From Bacteroidales bacterium (GTDB lineage: Bacteria > Bacteroidota > Bacteroidia > Bacteroidales > Dysgonomonadaceae), in the NCBI GenBank assembly GCA_012837345.1, contig DURL01000162.1, positions 1-54,284 of the forward strand: a DNA stretch of 54,284 nucleotides. The letters are read 5' to 3'. The notes beneath the pieces were generated by a model. That model was not told where the DNA came from. It was given only the letters and a program-made list of their open reading frames with translations, and did not search any database. Made by a program: the position numbers and the translations under genes. Shown in pieces: positions 36,888-45,250 of the stretch (its first letter is position 1; every line of letters begins with the position of its first letter).

Positions 36888-39221
36888 ATGAAGATGATCA
36901 AACGGTTACAACTACTGATGACTGCTGCCATCCTACTGCTTGCCTGTGGCAGGGGAGGCAATGGCACGGCCGAAGCTGACTACAAGGTGGTACCGCTGCC
37001 AGACCAGATTGAAACGGCGGAAGGAACATCCTTCCGGCTTACCGGTGCCACAAAAATTGTTTTTCCGGAAGAGAACGAGATGATGGAACGCAATGCAGCC
37101 TTCCTGGCTGATTTTCTGGAGCTATCCACCGGTATCAAACCGGTGGTGACCGCTGATGGAGCAGAGGAGGATGCTGTCATTCTCTCCATCGGACTACAGC
37201 ATGAGAATCCCGAAGCCTACCGCATCCGGATCGACGGGCAGGCCATCCGGATTGAGGGAGCCAGCGAAGCGGCTGTCTTCTACGGCATCCAGACCCTGCG
37301 CAAGTCGATAGCTGTGGGTGATTACAGGGATATCTCCTTCCCTCCCGTCACCATCACTGACGCACCCCGCTTTGCCTACCGCGGCATGATGCTCGATGTG
37401 GCACGCCACTTCCAGTCGGTCGATTTCGTGAAGAAGTACATCGACCTGTTGGCACTGCACAACATCAACCGTTTTCACTGGCACCTGACCGAGGATCAGG
37501 GGTGGCGCATCGAGATCGATGCCTATCCGAAGCTGACAGAGATAGGCTCCATGCGCAGCGAGACGGTGATCGGCCGCAACACGGGTGAATATGACGGCAC
37601 GCCACACGGTGGTTTCTATACCAAGGATGAACTCAAAGAGGTGGTTGCTTACGCTGCTGAGCGTTACATCACCATCATCCCCGAAGTAGACCTGCCGGGA
37701 CACATGCTGGCTGCACTGACCGCATACCCGGAGCTGGGTTGCACGGGAGGCCCCTATGAAGTAGCACGTGAATGGGGCGTTTTTGACGATGTGCTCTGCC
37801 CGGGCAAGGAGGAGACCTTTGCATTCCTGGAGGCGGTGTTGACGGAGGTGATGGAGATCTTCCCTTCGGAGTATATCCACATTGGTGGTGATGAAGCACC
37901 CAAGACACGCTGGGAGGAGTGTCCCGATTGTCAGGCACGCATCAAAGAGCTCGGGTTGACCGATCACAACGGTCACCTGGCAGAACACTACCTTCAGAGT
38001 TATGTGACGGCACGCGTCGAGAAATTCCTGAACGATCACGGCAGAAGAATCATCGGCTGGGATGAGATCCTGGAAGGGGAGCTGGCACCCAACGCCACCG
38101 TAATGTCATGGCGCGGCATGGGAGGCGGCATACAGGCTGCACAGATGGGACACGACGTGATCATGACCCCCACCACTTACTGCTACTTCGACTACTACCA
38201 GACCGACAAGACCGACGATGAGCCCCTGGCTATTGGTGGCTATGTGCCACTGGAGCTGGTTTACAGCTTTGAACCGGCACCCGATCAGCTGACCGCAGAC
38301 CAGAAAAGTCATATACTGGGTGCACAGGCCAACCTCTGGACGGAATACATCCGCGAGGAGGAGCATGTGGAGTACATGACACTGCCGCGTCTGGCAGCCA
38401 TGAGTGAGGTGCAGTGGATGCTACCGGCGAAGAAGGAGTATGCAGCATTCCTGGAGCGTTTGCCCCGTCTACTGTCTCTTTACGATAAGATGGGCTACAA
38501 TTACGCCACCCATGTGTTTGACATCAAGGCTGAGCTGACACCTAACTTTGACACCAACGCACTCGATGTCACCTTCAGTACCATCGACGATGCACCGGTA
38601 TACTACACACTCGACGGCAGTGACCCCGGCGAGTCGTCACCCCGATACGAGGGCAAGTTCTCCATCGGTGAGGAGTGCCAACTGAAAGCGGTAGCCATCC
38701 GACAGGGGAAGAAGGGCAAGCTCTTCAGCGAGCAGATCCTCCTCAGCAAATCCAGCTTCAAGCCGACAGAGCTGCTCACCACACCAGCACCCAACTATGG
38801 CTTCGAAGGTGCACCCATGCTGGTGGACGGACTACAGGGCAACAACACCAACTACCGTTCCGGTCGATGGATCGGCTTCCAGGGCGAGGAGCTGGTGGCG
38901 GTGATCGACATGCTGGAAGCTACCGAGGTCAGTAGCGCCACTATCCGCAATGCCGTGGTTACCGGCGACTGGATCTTCGATGCCTCTGAGATTCTCATCG
39001 AAGGTTCTGACGACAACCAGCAGTTCACACAGGTAACTTCCCAAACCATCACCGACGAGAAGCAGGAGCACTGGTCCGACATCTCGGAACACAAGCTCAC
39101 CTTCGAACCGGTCACGGCCCGTTACTACAAGGTCACCGTGAAACCTGCGGTGATGCCTGAGTGGCACCCGGGCAAGGGCAACAAGGCCTTCTTCTTCCTG
39201 GATGAGATTCGCCTCGACTGA
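36888..39221 (+). CDS. Beta-N-acetylhexosaminidase lipoprotein (GH20)
   Basis: 777 residues. Signal peptide ends in a lipobox ('ILLLACGRGG', Cys at about residue 20), so it is anchored to a membrane, probably in the periplasm or at the outer surface. GH20b domain (about 35-150), then the GH20 barrel (about 155-510) with the catalytic pair Asp-Glu in 'YIHIGGDEAPKTRW'. A chitobiase-type C-terminal domain (about 545-620, 'PVYYTLDGSDPGESSPRY') and a discoidin/F5-8C-like domain (about 640-777) follow; the latter may bind sugars. It releases terminal GlcNAc/GalNAc. It may share a transcript with cutC. Confidence 0.92.
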   Translation: MKMIKRLQLLMTAAILLLACGRGGNGTAEADYKVVPLPDQIETAEGTSFRLTGATKIVFPEENEMMERNAAFLADFLELSTGIKPVVTADGAEEDAVILSIGLQHENPEAYRIRIDGQAIRIEGASEAAVFYGIQTLRKSIAVGDYRDISFPPVTITDAPRFAYRGMMLDVARHFQSVDFVKKYIDLLALHNINRFHWHLTEDQGWRIEIDAYPKLTEIGSMRSETVIGRNTGEYDGTPHGGFYTKDELKEVVAYAAERYITIIPEVDLPGHMLAALTAYPELGCTGGPYEVAREWGVFDDVLCPGKEETFAFLEAVLTEVMEIFPSEYIHIGGDEAPKTRWEECPDCQARIKELGLTDHNGHLAEHYLQSYVTARVEKFLNDHGRRIIGWDEILEGELAPNATVMSWRGMGGGIQAAQMGHDVIMTPTTYCYFDYYQTDKTDDEPLAIGGYVPLELVYSFEPAPDQLTADQKSHILGAQANLWTEYIREEEHVEYMTLPRLAAMSEVQWMLPAKKEYAAFLERLPRLLSLYDKMGYNYATHVFDIKAELTPNFDTNALDVTFSTIDDAPVYYTLDGSDPGESSPRYEGKFSIGEECQLKAVAIRQGKKGKLFSEQILLSKSSFKPTELLTTPAPNYGFEGAPMLVDGLQGNNTNYRSGRWIGFQGEELVAVIDMLEATEVSSATIRNAVVTGDWIFDASEILIEGSDDNQQFTQVTSQTITDEKQEHWSDISEHKLTFEPVTARYYKVTVKPAVMPEWHPGKGNKAFFFLDEIRLD

Positions 39222-39262
39222 GTGCTGAGGAAGATGATTGAACGAGATTGAAAGATTGAAAG

Positions 39263-39297
39263 AGCGCCGTAACCTTTATAAGGTACGGCGCTTTTTT
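39263..39297 (+). terminator. Intrinsic terminator after the GH20 gene
   Basis: AGCGCCGTAACCT pairs with AGGTACGGCGCT (one bulged A) and is followed by TTTTTT. It lies 42 bases after the GH20 stop. Confidence 0.85.
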
Positions 39298-39322
39298 GTG
39301 GGAATAAAAAAAAGGAAGGAGC

Positions 39323-40165
39323 TTATTTTTGTAGATTGTAGAGCACCTGAATCTCTTCCGCCCATAGCGCTTCATGGGGTGTCTCGAGGATCAGCGGCAT
39401 GTTGTCGAAGCGGGGGTCGTTCATGATGAAGCCGAAAAGATCCATGTTCATCACTCCCTTGCCGAGGCTGTCGTGGCGGTCCACACGTGTGGCCAGCTCT
39501 TTTTTGGAGTCGTTGATGTGCATCCCCTTGAGATATTGAAAACCTATGATCTCCTCAAATTTACGGAAGGTATCTTCAAAACCCTCACGTGTTCTGATCT
39601 CGTAGCCGGCAGCGAGCGTATGTGCCGTGTCGAGGCAGACCCCCACCCTGCTCTTATCCTCCACCTTATCGATGATATGGGCTATTTGCTCGAAGGTGTG
39701 GCCCAGGTTGGTACCCTGTCCCGCGGTGTTTTCAATCACTGCAGTGACACCGCTGGTCTTCTCGAGGGAGAGGTTAATCGACTCGGCGATGCGATCGAGA
39801 CAGCCATCCACCGATATCTTGTTCAGGTGGCTCCCGGGGTGGAAGTTAAGCCGGTTGATGCCCAACTGCTCACACCGTTTCATCTCATCGTTGAAGGCGG
39901 CACGCGATTTCTGCACCTCCTCCTCGCCCGGGTTGCCCAGGTTGATGAGATAGCTGCTGTGCGGCAGAATCTGATCTGGGGTGTAACCATATTCCTTGCA
40001 GCGTGAGCGGAACAGTTCAATGTTCTGATCACTGTAAGCAGCGGCAACCCATTGCCGCTGGTTCTTGGTGAAAAAGGCAAACGCCTTGGCCCCAATGGCG
40101 TGAGCGTTGACCGGTGCATTCTCCACACCGCCTGATGCGCTGATATGCGCTCCTACATATTTCAT
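39323..40165 (-). CDS. nfo: Endonuclease IV (AP endonuclease)
   Basis: 280 residues. Cuts the DNA backbone 5' of abasic sites in base-excision repair. Signature stretches: '[16 protein letters not shown]', '[15 protein letters not shown]', '[12 protein letters not shown]', '[13 protein letters not shown]', '[15 protein letters not shown]', '[23 protein letters not shown]' and 'LILETPHE', which together carry the zinc-binding His, Glu and Asp residues. A TATCTTTG box lies 32 bases upstream. It is transcribed alone. Confidence 0.95.
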   Translation of the reverse strand: MKYVGAHISASGGVENAPVNAHAIGAKAFAFFTKNQRQWVAAAYSDQNIELFRSRCKEYGYTPDQILPHSSYLINLGNPGEEEVQKSRAAFNDEMKRCEQLGINRLNFHPGSHLNKISVDGCLDRIAESINLSLEKTSGVTAVIENTAGQGTNLGHTFEQIAHIIDKVEDKSRVGVCLDTAHTLAAGYEIRTREGFEDTFRKFEEIIGFQYLKGMHINDSKKELATRVDRHDSLGKGVMNMDLFGFIMNDPRFDNMPLILETPHEALWAEEIQVLYNLQK

Positions 40166-40196
40166 ATGATTAAAACTTCTGACGTAGTTCTAAAAA

Positions 40197-40204
40197 CAAA
40201 GATA
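40197..40204 (-). promoter_or_regulatory. -7 box for nfo
   Basis: TATCTTTG on the minus strand, 32 bases upstream of the nfo ATG at 40165. Confidence 0.6.
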
Positions 40205-40256
40205 CAATGATTTTCCCAAAAAGTGTGTCCGGATGCGATTCTATTGCAAGAAAAGG

Positions 40257-42005
40257 CTAACTGCGTTTTTTGGGAAAAGTGATCAGGAAAGAGAGCCCCC
40301 CCTCGGGTCGGTTGCGGGCAAGGATGCTGCCCTTGTGGAAGAGCACCGCGTTCTTCACGATGGAGAGACCCAGCCCCGAGCCCCCCGTCGTGCGGGTACG
40401 CCCTTCATTCACCCGGTAGAACCGTTCAAAGATCCGCACCAGGTGCTTCTCTTCCAAACCGGGGCCGTTGTCATGAAACTCGAAGAAGTAAGCATCCTCA
40501 TTCTCGCTGTGGCAGCGTATCACGATCTCAATACCCTCTCCTGCATAAGCGATCGCATTCTCTGTCAGGTTGCGGAAGATGGAGTAAAGCAACGTGCGGC
40601 TCCCGTAAAGCACAACATCTTCACCCACCTCCAGCATGAATCGGTCACCTTTCTCCATCAGTTGTTCAGACAGGTCGCCCTCCATCTCCTGAAGCAACTC
40701 CCCAATGTTCACCGGTTCCACCTCAAAGCGGTCGGAAGCCTCCTCAATCTTGGTAAGCATGCTGATATCCTGGATCAGTTCAGAGAGACGGATGGTCTGC
40801 AGGTAGGCCCTGTCGAGAAAACTACGAAGGCGCACATCCACTCCCTCACCGGCAAGTCCTAAAATGGTCTCCAGGTAACCGCGGATACTGGTGACGGGTG
40901 TCCGCAGCTCATGCGCGATGTTATTGGTCATCTCCTGCTTGAGCAGCCGTCGCTTCTCCAGGCGGGTGATGTCACTGATATACAGCTCGAAGCTGTGATC
41001 TTCAAAGGTGATCACCCGTACGTTGAACATCTTGCCACTCTTCTCCATGCGCTTCGAGAAAACGTTCTCATCGGCATCATGTCGGTCGAGGAACCCTACC
41101 ACCTCCCTGAATGCGGGATCAGCAAACAGGGTTTCCGTGATCAGCGTGGGTGACTCGAGGATCAGGTTGAGATATTGCAGGAAATGGGAGTTGGCGTAGA
41201 CCTCTTTGCGTGCTTCCGAGAAGATGGCGATACCCTCTTCCGAGAACTGAAAGTGCTGCAGCAGCTTCTCCCGCTCGGCTGCCAGGCGGCGTCGGTTCTC
41301 CTGCAGCAGGTTGTAGTTCTCAACGATGGCAGCACTCACCTCTCCCACCTCATCATCGGCAAAGACAAATGAGGGTGGGATTGCGGCACCGCTCTTCACA
41401 TTCTGTGAAAAAACCCGGAGCTCCCTTATCGAACGGGAGAAACGGTCGGAGAAGTAAATCATCATCAGCACCGAGACGATAAAGAATAGCAGGATGTAGT
41501 AGGCAAACGAGTTGCCGGAATGAATGAATGAGTGTAGCTCCACATCGTAGGGCAACGCCACACGTACAAAGAGGTTGTCGGTGTGTCGCACATGATACAG
41601 ATACTCCAGCTGGTTGCTCGCGGAACGGCGGATATCCGATCCGCTGCCTTCGGCAATGCTCTCCTGCATCTCCGGTCTCAACAGGTGGTTCTCCATGCTG
41701 TCGGCTTCCAACCGGTTGTCGTACAGCACCTCCCCTTTGTGATCGATCAGCGTGAGTCTCAGTTCCGGCTGCATGTATTGCAGCAGCTCCTTCAGCCTGG
41801 TGGTATCCATCAGGCTGAGGATCTGATTCTTCTCCAGAAAGCGGGCAATCAGGAGTGCATCATTGTCCAGCATCCGCTGCAAGCTCTCGGTACGTTCTTT
41901 TCTCACCTGCTGTTGTTCAAAATAGATGATACCTGCGGTGAAAAGAGCGATGATCAGAGAAAAAGTAAGCAGGATACGACTTTTAAAGGAGAGCTTTATT
42001 CTCAT
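40257..42005 (-). CDS. Sensor histidine kinase, PhoR-like
   Basis: 582 residues. Two membrane helices (about 10-28 and 168-190) enclose a sensor domain of about 140 residues; a linker and a PAS-like segment ('EGIAIFSEARKEVYANSHFLQYLN') follow; then the HisKA phospho-acceptor 'NNIAHELRTPVTSIRGYLE', and the ATPase domain with N box 'NLTENAIAYAGEG', 'HDNGPGLEEKHLVRIFERFYR' and 'GGSGLGLSIVKNAV'. It starts 2 bases after the response regulator, the order of PhoB-PhoR pairs. The signal is not readable from sequence. Confidence 0.9.
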   Translation of the reverse strand: MRIKLSFKSRILLTFSLIIALFTAGIIYFEQQQVRKERTESLQRMLDNDALLIARFLEKNQILSLMDTTRLKELLQYMQPELRLTLIDHKGEVLYDNRLEADSMENHLLRPEMQESIAEGSGSDIRRSASNQLEYLYHVRHTDNLFVRVALPYDVELHSFIHSGNSFAYYILLFFIVSVLMMIYFSDRFSRSIRELRVFSQNVKSGAAIPPSFVFADDEVGEVSAAIVENYNLLQENRRRLAAEREKLLQHFQFSEEGIAIFSEARKEVYANSHFLQYLNLILESPTLITETLFADPAFREVVGFLDRHDADENVFSKRMEKSGKMFNVRVITFEDHSFELYISDITRLEKRRLLKQEMTNNIAHELRTPVTSIRGYLETILGLAGEGVDVRLRSFLDRAYLQTIRLSELIQDISMLTKIEEASDRFEVEPVNIGELLQEMEGDLSEQLMEKGDRFMLEVGEDVVLYGSRTLLYSIFRNLTENAIAYAGEGIEIVIRCHSENEDAYFFEFHDNGPGLEEKHLVRIFERFYRVNEGRTRTTGGSGLGLSIVKNAVLFHKGSILARNRPEGGLSFLITFPKKRS

Positions 42006-42007
42006 GG

Positions 42008-42694
42008 TTACTTTCCGTTATCCAGGTTCAACCAATAGCCGAAACCGGAACGGTTGACAATGACGCCGGCATACTCACCCAGTTTCTTTCGCAGACGGGT
42101 GATATGCACGTCGACGGTACGGTCAAGCACATACTCATTCTCACCCCAGACACTCCCAAGGATTTCGGCACGGGTGAGCAGGTTGGGTGAGACCTGTGCC
42201 AGCAGCGAGAGTATTTCGAACTCTTTCTTGGTGAGTGACACCTCAACCCCATCGATGGTCACCCTGTTGGAAGGTATGTCGATGGTAAGCCCCCGGTAAT
42301 TCCAGCGTGTCTCTGCCGGCATTCGCACCAGCGAGGTACGTTTCAACAGTGCCCGCACGCGTGCCAGCAACTCCTTCACCGAGAAAGGTTTGGCGATATA
42401 GTCATCGCCACCAAGCGAGAAGCCGGTGAGCATGTCGTTTTCACTGTTCTTGGCAGTGAGAAAGATGATTGGGATTGTATTTCCCTCTTTCCGGAGTGTC
42501 TCTGCCATCTTAAAGCCTGACATGCCTCCCATCATCACATCCAGAATCAACAATTGATGCACATCGGTCAGCACTGCCAGTGCCTCTTCTGCTGAGTTAG
42601 CCACATCCACGATGTACCCTTCCTGTTCCAGGTTGAACTGCAGGATATCGCAGATATCCTTCTCATCGTCCACCACCAGTATCCTCTCTTCCAT
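42008..42694 (-). CDS. Response regulator, OmpR/PhoB type
   Basis: 228 residues from the ATG at 42694. Receiver domain with acidic pocket 'VVDDEKD' and phospho-acceptor Asp52 in 'LLILDVMMGG', Lys in 'YIAKPFSVKELLARV', then a winged-helix DNA-binding domain ('LTKKEFEILSLLAQ...TVDVHITRLRKKLGEY...VIVNRSGFGYWL'). The start is decided by the TACATTTG box at 42747-42754; a longer reading to 42760 would start upstream of the transcript. Paired with the kinase downstream; resembles PhoB/RprY-like regulators, with target genes unknown. Confidence 0.92.
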   Translation of the reverse strand: MEERILVVDDEKDICDILQFNLEQEGYIVDVANSAEEALAVLTDVHQLLILDVMMGGMSGFKMAETLRKEGNTIPIIFLTAKNSENDMLTGFSLGGDDYIAKPFSVKELLARVRALLKRTSLVRMPAETRWNYRGLTIDIPSNRVTIDGVEVSLTKKEFEILSLLAQVSPNLLTRAEILGSVWGENEYVLDRTVDVHITRLRKKLGEYAGVIVNRSGFGYWLNLDNGK

Positions 42695-42746
42695 TGTACA
42701 GTTGCAATTGGTTTCCAGCCCCACTGTGTGGGGGCCAATCTCTTTG

Positions 42747-42754
42747 CAAATGTA
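42747..42754 (-). promoter_or_regulatory. -7 box of the two-component operon
   Basis: TACATTTG on the minus strand, 52 bases before the response-regulator ATG; divergent from the queC promoter. Confidence 0.55.
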
Positions 42755-42853
42755 CGACATGGATGTTACATTCCTGTTACAAATAGATTACTTTTTTGTT
42801 AAGATGGTTTTGAATACCCTATCAGACAATGAGACAAATAAAGGGAAATATGT

Positions 42854-42861
42854 TATCTTTG
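42854..42861 (+). promoter_or_regulatory. -7 box of the queC-queF promoter
   Basis: TATCTTTG, an exact TAnnTTTG match, predicting transcription from about 42867, right at the first base of the leader hairpin. Confidence 0.6.
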
Positions 42862-42866
42862 CAACC

Positions 42867-42916
42867 GGAAGGCAACAGCCTCCTGTGTAGCTTAGGAAAC
42901 CACATAAAAAACAAAG
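42867..42916 (+). promoter_or_regulatory. Candidate preQ1-I-like riboswitch in the queC leader
   Basis: The leader first makes a hairpin, GGAAGGC-AACA-GCCTCC with one bulged A (42867-42883). Directly after it, UGUG (42884-42887) pairs with CACA (42901-42904) as P1; the 13-base loop contains CUUAG (42891-42895), which can pair with CAAAG (42912-42916) beyond an A-rich strand UAAAAAA (42905-42911) as P2. A C (42900) sits directly before the 3' arm of P1, where the class binds preQ1. This is the layout of the preQ1-I pseudoknot. Four bases separate it from the queC ATG, so it would act on translation. P1 has only 4 pairs and P2 one A-A mismatch. Confidence 0.5.
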
Positions 42917-42920
42917 AACA

Positions 42921-43589
42921 ATGAACGATTATCATCAGGAGGACGCTCTGGTTCTCTTCTCCGGTGGTCAGGACTCCACCACCTGCCTCTACTGGGCCAG
43001 GCAACAGTTCCGGCAGGTGCACGCGCTCTGCTTCACCTACGGTCAGCGTCACTCGCAGGAGGTGGAGAACGCACGCCGCGTTGCAGCGATGGCCGGCACA
43101 CCCTTCCGGGTGCTCGATGCCTCCATCATTTCCCGGCTGGCACCCAACTCGCTGACCGACCTCTCCATGACGATGGATGAGACACAACCCCAGGGCTCCT
43201 ATCCCAACACCTTTGTTCCGGGCAGGAACCTGCTGTTCCTCACCTTCGCCGCCACGCTGGCCTATGCTCAGGGGATCCGTCACCTGGTCACCGGTGTCTC
43301 GGAAGCGGACTACAGCGGCTACCCCGACTGTCGGGACACCTTCATCCGCTCGGCCAACACCACGCTTAACCTGGCGATGGACAGGCAGTTCGTGATCCAC
43401 ACACCGCTGATGTGGCGCAACAAGAAGGAGGTGTGGCAACTGGCGGACGAGCTGGGGGTGTTTGAGATCATACGCAACGAGACGCTCACCTGCTACAATG
43501 GTATCGTGGCGGAGGGGTGTGGCCATTGTCCTGCCTGCCTGCTGCGCAACAAGGGGCTGGAGGAATACCTCGCCGAAAAAGGAGGATAG
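42921..43589 (+). CDS. queC: 7-cyano-7-deazaguanine (preQ0) synthase
   Basis: 222 residues. Makes preQ0 from 7-carboxy-7-deazaguanine with ammonia and ATP. PP-loop '[17 protein letters not shown]' near the N-terminus; '[15 protein letters not shown]' in the middle; C-terminal zinc site with cysteines in 'TCYNG...[14 protein letters not shown]'. queF follows by 41 bases. queD and queE are not in the window. Confidence 0.95.
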   Translation: MNDYHQEDALVLFSGGQDSTTCLYWARQQFRQVHALCFTYGQRHSQEVENARRVAAMAGTPFRVLDASIISRLAPNSLTDLSMTMDETQPQGSYPNTFVPGRNLLFLTFAATLAYAQGIRHLVTGVSEADYSGYPDCRDTFIRSANTTLNLAMDRQFVIHTPLMWRNKKEVWQLADELGVFEIIRNETLTCYNGIVAEGCGHCPACLLRNKGLEEYLAEKGG

Positions 43590-43630
43590 CCCTTTTTATT
43601 TGTTCATCAACTACAATAGAGATATCCCAT

Positions 43631-44092
43631 ATGGAAAAAGAACAACTCACCCTGCTGGGGGGCCAGACCGTCTACCGGCAGGATTATGCACCCGAGGTGC
43701 TGGAGGCATTCACCAACAAACACCCAGAGAACGACTATTGGGTCACCTTCGACTGTCCCGAGTTCACCAGCCTCTGCCCCATCACCGGACAACCCGACTT
43801 CGCCACCATCCGTATCGACTACATCCCCGATGTGAAGATGGTGGAGAGCAAGAGCCTGAAGTTATACCTCTTCAGCTTCCGCAACCATGGGGCCTTTCAT
43901 GAGGACTGCGTGAACATCATCATGAAAGATCTGATTCAGTTGATGGATCCCAGGTACATCGAGGTCACCGGCATCTTCACCCCCCGTGGCGGCATCAGCA
44001 TCTACCCTTATGCCAACCATGGCCGAGCGGATACGAAGTACGAAAAGCTGGCCGAAGAGCGACTCTTCGCCCACGCTGTCCCCCTTAAATAA
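43631..44092 (+). CDS. queF: NADPH-dependent 7-cyano-7-deazaguanine reductase
   Basis: 153 residues from the ATG at 43631. Reduces preQ0 to preQ1 (nitrile to amine) for queuosine. Catalytic Cys in '[19 protein letters not shown]', QueF signature '[21 protein letters not shown]' and the C-terminal '[13 protein letters not shown]'. It is the short, unimodular type. Because its product preQ1 is the ligand of preQ1 riboswitches, feedback through the queC leader would be direct. Confidence 0.94.
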   Translation: MEKEQLTLLGGQTVYRQDYAPEVLEAFTNKHPENDYWVTFDCPEFTSLCPITGQPDFATIRIDYIPDVKMVESKSLKLYLFSFRNHGAFHEDCVNIIMKDLIQLMDPRYIEVTGIFTPRGGISIYPYANHGRADTKYEKLAEERLFAHAVPLK

Positions 44093-44110
44093 TCAGAGTA
44101 GATCGAAACA

Positions 44111-44150
44111 AAAAAATATCCGGCCCGGGAATTCCCGGCCGGATATTTTT
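44111..44150. terminator. Bidirectional terminator between queF and the GH16-like gene
   Basis: An A run, a long stem (AAATATCCGGCCCGGG against CCCGGCCGGATATTT, one bulged C) and a T run. It is symmetric, so it ends both the queF transcript and the convergent GH16-like transcript. Confidence 0.9.
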
Positions 44151-44191
44151 GTTTGTTGAACGACAACAAGATACAGCTTGCAGCCTATCAC

Positions 44192-44989
44192 TTATTCCTC
44201 TTCTCCCACTTTCGGCTCATATACCCTCACCCAGTCGATCAGCATATCGGCAGGCAGCTGTTCAGGATCGGTGTCCTTATTCAGGCGGATACCGAGAAAC
44301 AAGTCAAAAACCTGATCATCGAAAGGAAACTGTCCCGGCATATCGGTAAGGATGCGGGGGTACTTCCGTGTGCGGATGTCATCCACAAAAAAGACCAGGC
44401 TGTCGGGATATTTTTCCACACCATAGATGCGGTACTGCATCGGATTGACACCGACCAGCGAGCTGGAGGGGGGATTTTCTGCCATGCCCTGCGTTGTAGT
44501 ATATTCAGAAGTTACCGACTGGTAGACAAACTCATCCATACCGTAATGTTCCATGAAGTCGATCGAGACATTCTCCGACCCGTCTGTCGGCAGCAATGAG
44601 AGGTAGTGGGTGGCTCCCTCAGCCGGGTTGACTCTCACCTTCACCTCGATGCGGGTCACATCACCCGCATTCAACCCCTTGCGGGTGATGCCTCCGGTAA
44701 AATAGGGCATTGCTTTGTTCGACACGGAGTTGGGCAATGCACGCAACACCAGGTTACCCTCCTGTGAGAGATACAAGGCATCATGCGTGCTTGCATAGCG
44801 GTTCATGTGAAGCTTACCTTTGGGAATCTTCGACCATTCAATTTCGTTCAGCCCCTTATCGAAATCATCTTCCCATACCAGCTCCCAGCCGGCACGAAAC
44901 TTCAAATCGCTTTCATCCTTCTGACCGGCACAAGAGAGCATCCCTGTAAGGAGTGCTGCAGTAAGCAGCCATGTAGTACTTTTTTTCAT
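44192..44989 (-). CDS. GH16-like lipoprotein
   Basis: 265 residues from the ATG at 44989. Signal peptide with lipobox 'LLTGMLSCAG', so it is a surface or periplasmic lipoprotein. The rest has the beta-sandwich pattern of glycoside hydrolase family 16 ('GWELVWEDDFD', 'LVLRALPN', 'GGITRKG', 'IEVKVRVNPAEGATHYLSLLP', C-terminal 'MLIDWVRVYEP'). The active-site motif EhDhhE reads SIDFME: the acid/base Glu and the Asp are kept but the nucleophile Glu is replaced by Ser. It may be inactive and bind a glycan, or use another mechanism. A TACTTTTG box lies upstream. Confidence 0.75.
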   Translation of the reverse strand: MKKSTTWLLTAALLTGMLSCAGQKDESDLKFRAGWELVWEDDFDKGLNEIEWSKIPKGKLHMNRYASTHDALYLSQEGNLVLRALPNSVSNKAMPYFTGGITRKGLNAGDVTRIEVKVRVNPAEGATHYLSLLPTDGSENVSIDFMEHYGMDEFVYQSVTSEYTTTQGMAENPPSSSLVGVNPMQYRIYGVEKYPDSLVFFVDDIRTRKYPRILTDMPGQFPFDDQVFDLFLGIRLNKDTDPEQLPADMLIDWVRVYEPKVGEEE

Positions 44990-45025
44990 ATAGTTGTGTT
45001 TGTTGTTTCTTTCAAATTGTTGCTG

Positions 45026-45033
45026 CAAAAGTA
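45026..45033 (-). promoter_or_regulatory. -7 box for the GH16-like gene
   Basis: TACTTTTG on the minus strand, 36 bases upstream of the ATG at 44989. Confidence 0.5.
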
Positions 45034-45182
45034 ACAATAACCGATGTTACAAGTTCTCCTAAAGGACACAATAAGTGTTAAACGAGGCCTCTCACCAATC
45101 ACTTTTATTCAATTTGGAACAATCAGGTATCGATTTCATACCAACAATAGGGTAAAAAAAACAGATGAAAGGAAACTTTTAT

Positions 45183-45190
45183 TACCTTTG
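45183..45190 (+). promoter_or_regulatory. -7 box for the aminotransferase unit
   Basis: TACCTTTG, an exact consensus match, 60 bases before the ATG at 45251. It rules out the longer frame starting at 45044. Confidence 0.6.
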
Positions 45191-45250
45191 CCTCCTACAT
45201 ATAGAAGAGATAGAAAAGATTCGCACAGGTTACTTTCAACACGATTCACC

